This document shows, one piece after another, positions 56,441 to 64,000 of a DNA stretch of 64,000 nt. How positions within the stretch are numbered: the first letter of the stretch is position 1; every line of letters starts with the position of its first letter. Under the pieces are notes generated by a model. It was not told the DNA's origin, ran no database searches, and saw only the letters and a list, made by a program, of their open reading frames with translations. Origin of the DNA: Cymbidium sinense (lineage: Eukaryota; Streptophyta; Magnoliopsida; Asparagales; Orchidaceae); NCBI GenBank assembly GCA_021442155.1, contig JAKCPB010001391.1, positions 62,001 through 126,000 of the forward strand, read 5' to 3'. A program made the translations under genes and the position numbers.

Positions 56441-57715
56441 ATTTGTATTTTGGGTTTTAGGTTGTCTCAGGGTTTAGGGTTTAGATTTTTTTGGTGGGTT
56501 TACGTAGGTTTAAGGTCAGGTTTAGTATCAGTGCAGGATTTAGGGTTTATGATTTTAAATAAAAAATTAATTAACCCATCGGTTTAGTTTATTTAGTTTA
56601 TTTTATTTATTTTTTTATATATCTTTAGCTTATTATATTTTTATTTTTTATTTATGTTTATTTTTTATTTTATTTAGTTTATGTATTTTAAGTTTATTTC
56701 TTTATTTTATGTTTTTTTTATTTTAGTTTTATTTTTTTAGGTTAAGGTTTAGGTTTAGTTTATTTTTAACTGATTTTATGTTTATTTTATTTTTTAAAGC
56801 ATAGGTTTTATTTTTTATCTGTAGTTTAGTCCAGTTTTATTTATTTTTTTTATTTTAGGTTTTATGTTTAATTTGGTTTATTTTAGAATTTATTTTAAGT
56901 TTAGGTTTAGTTTATTTTTTAATTTTATTTTATTTAGTTTTAGGTTCTGCTTAGTTTAATTTAAGTTTAGGTTTATGTTTTATTTATTTTAGTTTATTTT
57001 ATTTTATTTTAGGTTTAAGTTTATTTTATTTTGTTTATTTTATTTTTACTTTAGGTTTTTTATTCTTAGGTATATTTAATTTTTTTTTAATTTAATTTAG
57101 GTTTCTATCTATCTCATTTTAGTTTATTTTTATTAGTTTATTTATTTTATTTTTAAGTTTATCTTTAGGTTTATGTTTTCAGTTTAGGTTTTTATTTTAT
57201 TTTATTTTATTATTATATTTAGATTTAGGTTTTTTATATATATTATTTATAGGTTTTATTTAGTTTAGGTTTATGTTTTTAGATTTGTAGGGTTTAAATT
57301 TTAGGGTTTAAGGTAGGTTTTGTGGTTTTTTTTTTAGGTCCACCTGCCATTGGGTTTATTGTTTAGGGTCAGCTTTAAGGTAGTATAGGGTTTAGGGTTT
57401 AGTTTAGTGGTTTAGGGTTAACATAAGGTTTAGGGATTTTTAAAAAAAAAGTAAACCCGACATAGTTTATTTATTTATTTTTTATTTATTTTAGTTAATT
57501 TTTTATTTTTATTTATGTTTATCTTTATTTTATCTTATTTATTATATAATATTAGGTTTATTTATTATCTTATTTTATATTAGGTTTATTTTATCTATCT
57601 AATTATCTTTAATTATCTTTAATTTTAGTTCAGCTAGGTTTTTTATTTTATTTTTATCTTTATCTTTAAGCCTTTTTATTTATTTTATTTTTTATGTTTT
57701 ATTTAATTTAGCTCA
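56441..57715 (+). repeat. Telomere-like tract and two box-headed T-rich units
   Basis: Boxes at 56551-56590 (AAATTAATTAACCCATCGG) and 57436-57475 (AAGTAAACCCGACATAG). The first T-rich tract carries a TTTTTAAAGCATAGGTTTTA marker near 56795, which recurs near 59177. Confidence 0.82.
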
Positions 57716-58037
57716 GTTTTAGGATAGGATTCCAAGGCTTAAGCCCACAGGATCTTGGGCCTGTGGCTCAGTGGCAGAGGTCCCAGCCCTTTCAGGCTCA
57801 GTGGCTCAGTTTGTCTGGGGTCAGGGTTTAGTGGTGTGGCTCAGGACTCCAGTCTAAGCTCCTGGGCCCATGTTTAGGGCTGTGGCCTAAGGCCTCTCTA
57901 GCCTCTGGTGGTCTTGTGGCTCAGTGGCCTGTGGGTCAGTGGCCTAGGGCTAGCAAAGCTTTGGGTTTATGGCATGGCCTTAGTGTAGGCCCCGGGGCTC
58001 AGGCCCAAGGCCTAACTGTTTAGGTCCTTGTGGTTTA
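57716..58037 (+). repeat. C/G-rich telomere-variant block 8
   Basis: GTGGCTCAGTGGC, GGGCCCATG and GGCCTAGGGC words ending at the box at 58038. It holds the same place in copy 1 of the 2.4-kb duplication as the block at 60040-60391 in copy 2. Confidence 0.75.
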
Positions 58038-58948
58038 TACTTTTTTTAACTGAGTAAACCAAGAGGTCAGTTTATTTAGTTAATTTTATTTATTTATTTT
58101 TTTATTTTATTTGGTTTAGTTTATTTTTTTAGGTTTATTTATTTTAGTTTATCTTTAAGTTTAGGTTTAACTTTTTTTATTTGGTTGAGTTTTATTTTTA
58201 TTTACTTTAGGTATTTTTTTTAATCTTTAATGTCAGTTTAGGTTTTTTTTTATTTTAGGTTTATTTTCGTGTTATTTTTAGTTAAGGTTTAGATTTATTT
58301 TAGTATTTTATTTTATTTAGTTTAGCTTCTCTTATTTTATTTTTAAGGTTTAATGGATTGGTATATTTCATTCTGTGTTAGTTAAGTTTTATTTTTTATT
58401 TTCAGAGTCTTTTATTTTGTGGATTTTATTGTTTGGTTGTCTTGTGGTTTATGTTTTATGGTTCTGGGGTTTTAAGGTTTGTAGTTTAGAGTATTTTAGT
58501 GCTTGTCTGAGCCTAGGGTTTTGTTTTAGGGTTTGTGGATTTGTTTTTGTGTCAAGATAGGGTTTAAAGCTTTTTTTTAATTGACTAAACCTGTAGGTTT
58601 AGATTTATTTAGTTTATTTAGTTCATTTTTATTTATTTTAGTTTATTTTAATTATTATTTTTATTTATGTTTATTTTTTATTTTATCTTATTTAGGTTTT
58701 AATTTTTTATGTTTATTTTATTTTTTAATTTAGGTTAAGTATTTATTTATTTTATTTTAGTTTATTTTAATTTTCATATTTTATTTTATTTTTAAGTTTA
58801 GGTTTAGGTTTTTATTTTATTTTATTATTTTATTTATGGTTAGTTTATTTATTTATTTATTTTTAGGATTTATTTAGTTTAGGCTTTAGTTCCAGTGTTG
58901 TTTTTAGAGTTTGAGTTTTAGAGTTTGTGGTTTAGGGTTTAGATTTTG
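58038..58948 (+). repeat. Two box-headed T-rich units
   Basis: Boxes at 58038-58075 and 58569-58600, each with a T-rich tract. A + frame at 58375-58560 is low-complexity F/L/V/G and not coding. Confidence 0.8.
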
Positions 58949-59690
58949 ATTTTTTTTAAAAAAAATTAATAAACCCATTGGTTTAGGTTTATTTAGTTTA
59001 TTTTGTTTATTTTATTTATTTAGTTTATTATTATTTTTTTATTTCATTTAAGTTTATTTTTTATTTTTATTTAGTTTAGTTTATTTTATTTTGGTTTAGT
59101 TTTTATTTTAGTTTCTTTTTTAGGTTTAGTTTTAGGTTTAGTTATTTTTAATTGATTTTTATGTTTATTTTATTTTTTTAAAGCATAGATTTTATTTTTT
59201 TATTTTAGGTTTAGTCTAGGTTTTATTTTAATTTTTTTAATTTTAGGTTTTATGTTTATTTCTTTATTTTAGGTTTATTTTAAGAAGTTTAGTTTATTTT
59301 TTAGTTTATCTTATTTTATTTTAAGTTTTGGTTTAGGTTTAGTTTATTCTTAAGTTAGGTTTATGTTTTATTTATTTTAGTTTAGTTTATTTTATTTTAG
59401 GTTTAGGTTTATTTTATTTTGTTTATTTTATTTTTACTTTGTTTGCATTTATTTTATTTCAGTATTTTATTCCAGTATATTTTTTTAATTTAGTTTAGGC
59501 TCTCATCCATCCACCTTAGTTTATTTTTATTAGTTTATTATTTTATCTTTTAAGTTTATGTTTAGCCTTAGTTTAGGTTTCTTTATTTTATCTTATTTTT
59601 ATTATTATATTTTAAATTTAGTTTTATATATATACATATACATTTATAGGTTTTATTTAGTTTAGCTTCATCTTTAGGTTCGTAGTGTTT

Positions 59691-59815
59691 AGATCTTGTG
59701 GCTTTAAGGCCTTAGGGTCTTAGGGTTTATTTCTTTTGTGGCTCTGTGGCTCAGTGGTGGTCCATTGCTTGTGCCATGGGACTATGGCTCAGTAGGGTCA
59801 ACATGGGTTTTATGG
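59691..59815 (+). repeat. C/G-enriched patch 9
   Basis: GTGGCTCTGTGGCTCAGTGG-type patch in the place of a TTTAGGG-like tract, ending at the box at 59816. The copy 1 counterpart (57300-57435) is mainly TTTAGGG-like. Confidence 0.65.
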
Positions 59816-60039
59816 ATCTTTTAAAATCAAACAAACCCGACAGCTCAGTTTATTTAGTTTATCTTTATTAATTAGTTAATCCATTTTCATTTTATTTATG
59901 ATTCTTTTATCTTTATTTATGTCTCTTCCAGGTTTATTCTTATCATTTGTTTATATTAGGTCTTTACCATTTATCTACTGTCTTTAATTTATATTATTCT
60001 TGTGCTATGTCTTTATTTTTTTATCTTTATTTAGGCCTT
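59816..60039 (+). repeat. Box and T-rich tract with T-to-C changes
   Basis: Box at 59816-59848, then a T-rich tract in which TTT words often read TCT or CTT (ATCTTTATTAATTAG, TATCATTTG), unlike the nearly C-free tracts elsewhere. Confidence 0.7.
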
Positions 60040-60391
60040 GCCTTTCTTGACTTTAGGACTGTGGCCTAAGGCAGGATCTTGGGCCTGGCTCAGGCGAGGG
60101 TCCAGCCCTCTGGCCTAGGGTCTTGTGGCCTCCTGGGCTGGTCTGGGGCTCAGTGGCTCTGCCTGGGCTGCTGTGGCCCAGCCTGTGGACTCCAGGCCTA
60201 AGCCCAGTGGCTCACAGTGTGGCTCAGTGGCCTGCCCCGCTCAGGATCTTATGGTTTAGTGGTCTTAGGGCCTAGTCCTGGGGTTTAGGGCTCAGGGCCT
60301 AGTGCCTAGATTTAGGCCTTATAGGGCCCAGGGTTTGTGGTTTATGGTCAGGTTTAGGCCTTGTCAGATCCCGTGGCTCAGCAGGTTGTGG
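60040..60391 (+). repeat. C/G-rich telomere-variant block 10
   Basis: GTGGCCCAGCC, GTGGCTCAGTGGCC, GGGCTCAGGGCC and similar words, ending at the box at 60392. Confidence 0.75.
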
Positions 60392-61511
60392 GTTTTATAG
60401 TTCTTTTAACGTAAACCAAGAAGTTTAGGTTTATTTAGTTAATTTTTATTTTATTTAATTTATTTTTACTTAGTTTAGTTTATTTATTTTAGGTTTATTT
60501 ATTTTTAGTTTAGTTTTTATCTTAGTTTATTTTAAGTTTCACGCTTATTTTATTTATTTTTTTTGAGTTTTATTTTATTTTATTTTAAGGTTTATGTATT
60601 TTGTATTTTGGAAGCTTCAGGTTTTAGGTTTTAGGTTTTTATTTTAGGTTTATTCTTCAGGTTTTATTTTAGTTTAAGTTTAGATTTATTTTTTAGTCCA
60701 TCTTATTTTATTTAATTTTATTTTTCTTAGGTTTATTTTATTTTTTAGTGTTTAAGTTACGTGATTGTTTTATTTATTATTTTGTTTAGTTAGTTTAGTT
60801 TATTTTATTTTTAGTCTTTTATTTTTAGGATTTTATTTTAGAGTAGGGTTTTAGGGTTTATGTTTTTATGGTTTGGCCTTAAGGTGGGCCTGGGACCTAG
60901 GGCTCTGCTTTTGAGTAGGGTTTGTGGTTTAAGGTAGGGTTTAGGGTTAATATGAGTTTAGTATTCTTTTAAACTGAGTAAACTTATAAGTTTAGATTTA
61001 TTTAGTTTATTTAGTTCATTTTATTTATTTTAATTTTATTTTAATTATTATTTTTATTTATTATTTTTATTTTATCCATTTAGGTTTTAAATTTTTTATG
61101 TTTATTTTATTTTTAGTTTTAGGTTAGGTATATTTATTTTATTTTAGTTTATTTTAATTTTCTTATCTTATTTTATTTTTTTAAGTTTAGTTTCTATTTA
61201 TTTTATTTTATTATTATTTTATTTATGGTTTAGTGTTTTTATTTATTTATTTTTAGGATTTATTTAGTTTAGGTTATTTTTAGGTTTTAGAGTTTAGGGT
61301 TTAGAGTTTAGGGTTTGAGCTTTGGGTTTAGGGTTTGGGGTCAGTAGGTTTTAAGGTTTAGGAAATAAGTTTTAAGTTTTAAGATTTAAGGTTTGGGGGT
61401 TTAGGTTTTGGGGGGTTTGTTTTTAGGTTTAGGTTTAGGTTTAGGTTTTAGGGTTTAGTTTAGGTTTTAGGTTTAGGGTTCAAGTTTTAGTTGAGGGATT
61501 AGGGTTTTTGG
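60392..61511 (+). repeat. Two box-headed T-rich units and telomere-like tract
   Basis: Boxes at 60392-60428 and 60961-60996. From about 61285 to 61511 the sequence is TTTAGGG/TTTAGG with G-run variants (GGGGGTTTAGG), leading to the GRP-13 T run. Confidence 0.82.
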
Positions 61512-61996
61512 TTTTTTTTTGTAACTGAGAACAAATTCAGATTCAATATTTCTTCTTTTCAATTTCATCAACTAAGTAACACACAAAGTTTTCTAAGACC
61601 TAAGCAAAGAAATAGATAAAAAATGAGCACGCATAGAGAAAATCAAAAACCCTAGATAACTAGAACCATCTATACTATAAAGATATAGTTCCATAAGCAG
61701 CAGATCGGATCAGACGTTCTTCAGTTTCTTTAGTTCTGATCAGAACCACCCTGGCCACTCGTGTAGCGGGATCTACCATCATTTCCCCAATCTTTCCCTC
61801 CTCGACCATCACAGTTGTAACCTCTGTTGTTCCATAACCATCACTTCTCTGACCACCACTTCCATATCCATTAGAACCTCCAGATCCCCCAGCACCACTT
61901 CGATAACCGCCACCTCCACCTTTGCCTCAACCGCTAGATCTAGGCTAAGCCTGGTTGACGGTGATGTTCCTGCCATAAAGGTTTTTTCTATTCTAA
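61512..61996 (-). pseudogene. GRP-13: GR-RBP retrocopy fragment, long subfamily
   Basis: Longest copy. T run, 3' UTR with AAAAACCCTAGATAACTAGAA, C-terminus near 61740 (minus strand GGTGGTTCTGATCAGAACT, the GGSDxN equivalent), Gly-rich tail, RRM end with GTTGACGGTGATGTTCCTGCC and the TATTCTAAGGG edge. Indels break the frame. It heads the second copy of the ~7.75-kb repeat. Confidence 0.87.
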
Positions 61997-64000
61997 GGGT
62001 TTAGGTTTATTAGGTTTTAGGGTTTAGCTTTATTTTTTAATATATTTAGTTACTCGTGTTTAGGGTTTGGGTTTTTTTAGGGTTTGTTTGGGGTTAAGGT
62101 TTAAGGTTTAAGCTTTGTGGTTTAGGGTTTAAGGTTTTATATGCTTTTTGGGTTTAGGTTTAGGTTTGTATTTTTTTTATGGTTTGGAGTTGTAGGTTTT
62201 GGGTTTAGGGTTTAGGATTTAGGGTTTATGGTTTTTTAAAAAAAAATTAAGTAAACCAGTAGGTTTAGGTTTATTTAGTTTATTTTATATTTATTTGAGT
62301 TTACTTTATTTTTTATTTTTTTAAGCTTATTTTTTTAGTTTAGTTTATTAAGTTTTGGTTTATTTCTTATAATTTAGGTTTTTTATTTTAGTTTATTTTT
62401 TCGGTTTAGGTTTAGGTGTAGTTTTATTTTTTAGTCGAGTTTTATTTTTATTTGTTTTTTGAGGTTTAGGTTTTAATTTTTATTTTTAGGTTTTTTTTAG
62501 GTTTTATTTTATTTTTTGGTTTAAGTTTAGGTTTTATTTTAGGTTAATTTTTACATCAGATTTTTTTTTTTTAATCTTGGTTTAGGTTTATTAATATTTA
62601 TTATTATTTAGTTTAGTTTAGGATTAGGTTTAGGTTTAGTTTATTTTAGTAGGTTTAGGTTTTTTTTATTTTAGTTTAGTTTTTTTTAGTTTAGGTTTAG
62701 CTTTATATTATTGTGTTTATATTATCTTTATTTTTTATTTTATTCTAGTTTAGGCTTATTTTATTTTATTTATTATATTTTATTATAAGTTTAGTTTTTT
62801 TTAGTTTAGAGTTTAGGTTTTATTTATTTTAGGTTTTTTTTTTCTTTATCCGCTTTTATTTTATTTTATTTTATCGCTTATTTTTTTTTTATGTTTATTT
62901 TATTTTTTGGTTTTTTAATCCAGTTTATTTATTTTTTTTAAATTTAGATTTATGTTTTATTGAGTTTAATTTAGTTTATTTTGATTAGTTTATCTTATTT
63001 TATTTTAGGTTTGATTTAAATTTTTATTTTAACTGCATTTAGTTATCTTTATAGATTTTTAGGTTTATTTAGCCTTAGGTTTAGGTTTTAGGGTTTTAGT
63101 AGGGTTTTAGGTTTTAATTTTGGGTTTAGAGTTTAGGGTTCAGGCTTTAGGGTTTAGTGGTTTAGGTTAAGTGTTTGGGTATAGTGTTTAGCTTTAGCGT
63201 TCTAAGCTAGTGGTTAAAGATAAGATTGAGGGTTTTTTATTTAATTTTGTAAATTAAGTAACCCATGTTTTAGGTTTAATTAATTTATTTTTATTTATTT
63301 TACTTATTTTATTTTTTTATTTTTATTTATGAATATTTTTTTTTCATTTTAATTTGTTTAGTTTATTTATTTTAGGTCATTTATTTTTCTTGGTTTAGGT
63401 ATTTTATTTTACTTTATTTTCTTTAGGTTTTGGTTTTAGGTTTAATTTGTAGTTGAGTTTTATTTTAAATTTATTTTGGGTTTAGGTTTTATTTTTATTT
63501 TTAGATTTAGGTTTAGGTTTTATTTGATTTTTTACATTTAGGTTTTAGGTTTTTATTTTAGATTTATTTTCAAGTTTTATTTTTTTAGTTTAGGTTTAGT
63601 TTACTTTTACTTTATTTTATTTTATTTATATTAGGTTTAGGTTTAAGTTTAGTTTATTTTAGGTTTTTATTTTATTTTAGTTTATTTTAGTTTAGGTTTG
63701 GGTTTATTTTATTTTGTTTATTTTATTTTTATTTTAGGTTTAGTTTTTTTTAGTTTATCATTTAGGTTTTAATTTTTTTTATTATTAGGTTTAATTTTTA
63801 GGTTTAGGTTATCATTTAATTTTTATTTTATTTTATATTAGGTTTATTTTAGGATTATTTATTTTTTATTTTATGTTTAGCTTTTATTTTATTTAGGTTT
63901 TTAATTCTTAGGTTTATTTTATTTTTTTGTTTAGTTTAGTTATTTATTTATTTTATTTTAGTTTATTTTTATTAGTTTATTATTATTTTATTAGGTTTAG
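61997..64000 (+). repeat. Two box-headed T-rich units (second copy of 54244-56150)
   Basis: Post-GRP motif near 62030, telomere-like tract, clean box at 62231-62270 (AAATTAAGTAAACCAGTAGG class), the TTACATCAGATTTTTTTT marker at 62551, TGCATTTAGTTATC near 63047 (first copy near 55218), box at 63231-63275, TTTATGAATATTTTTT near 63325 (first copy near 55475) and TAGTTGAGTTTTATTTTAAA near 63452 (first copy near 55592). The window ends inside this unit. Confidence 0.85.

Larger units (their letters stand above)
56551..58948 (+). repeat. 2.4-kb tandem duplication, copy 1
   Basis: Contains four boxes spaced about 885, 602, 531 and 380 bases with a C/G-rich block before the third. Copy 2 has the same order with spacings of about 867, 576, 569 and 380. 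Box variants pair one to one (CCCATCGG/CCCATTGG, CCCGACA/CCCGACA, ACTGAGTAAACCAAGAGG/ACGTAAACCAAGAAG, ACTAAACCTGTAGG/AGTAAACTTATAAG). Confidence 0.85.
58949..61345 (+). repeat. 2.4-kb tandem duplication, copy 2
   Basis: Direct neighbour of copy 1 with the same four-box order (58949, 59816, 60392, 60961). Shared markers include AAAGCATAG, the ATATATATACATATACATTT-type stretch near 59627 (copy 1 near 57235), ATTTATTTTTAGGATTTATT near 61245 (copy 1 near 58855) and the C/G-rich block. T-to-C differences are frequent in its first half. Confidence 0.85.

Noticed and set aside
1..64000. CRISPR-like regular repeats, rRNA or tRNA genes
   Set aside because: The repeats have no unique spacers of constant length, and no cloverleaf or conserved rRNA segments were recognised.

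Overview
The window looks like plant nuclear heterochromatin, probably subtelomeric or a large interstitial telomere-like array. Three things support this. TTTAGGG (the Arabidopsis-type telomere repeat) and its degenerate relatives recur from end to end, always with the G-rich strand on +. Four elements have the layout of plant L1-clade LINEs (DUF4283/CCHC ORF1, endonuclease, reverse transcriptase, zf-RVT, RNase H). A repeated gene fragment encodes the C-terminal half of a plant glycine-rich RNA-binding protein (GR-RBP). I see no intact host gene, tRNA, rRNA, CRISPR array or bacterial feature. The species cannot be named from this sequence. Nearly every coding remnant carries frameshifts, so either decay is old or the assembly is indel-rich; the two cannot be separated here.

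Layout: (1) 1-3640 telomere-like and T-rich repeat. (2) 3641-9930 LINE-A, whose RT core is deleted. (3) 9931-15934 repeat with GRP-1 and GRP-2. (4) 15935-21546 LINE-B, which lacks its 3' region. (5) 21547-32969 repeat with GRP-3 to GRP-8 and five C/G-rich blocks. (6) 32980-40671 LINE-C, inserted at the edge of GRP-8. (7) 40681-41373 a short repeat spacer. (8) 41374-50927 LINE-D, the most complete copy, with a poly(A) tail and 3' hairpin and telomere-like repeat on both sides. (9) 50928-64000 repeat with GRP-9 to GRP-13, a 2.4-kb tandem duplication, and a ~7.75-kb repeat that contains it.

The repeat DNA has a recurring grammar: a TTTAGGG-like tract; then a short conserved box with core AAATTAAGTAAACCAGTAGG (about 29 copies); then a T-rich tract built from TTTATTTTA/TTTAGG words; then often a poly(T)-headed GR-RBP fragment (minus strand) followed by a second conserved T-rich motif. 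In several units the TTTAGGG tract just before the box is replaced by a C/G-rich version (CCCAGGG, CCTAGGG, GGCTCAGTGG).

The best candidate for something undescribed is this composite satellite: a 5'-truncated, poly(A)-tailed GR-RBP retrocopy fixed inside telomere-like DNA and amplified to 13 copies in at least two structural subfamilies, invaded by same-orientation LINEs. Copies B and C appear to descend from one insertion that was later duplicated with the array.
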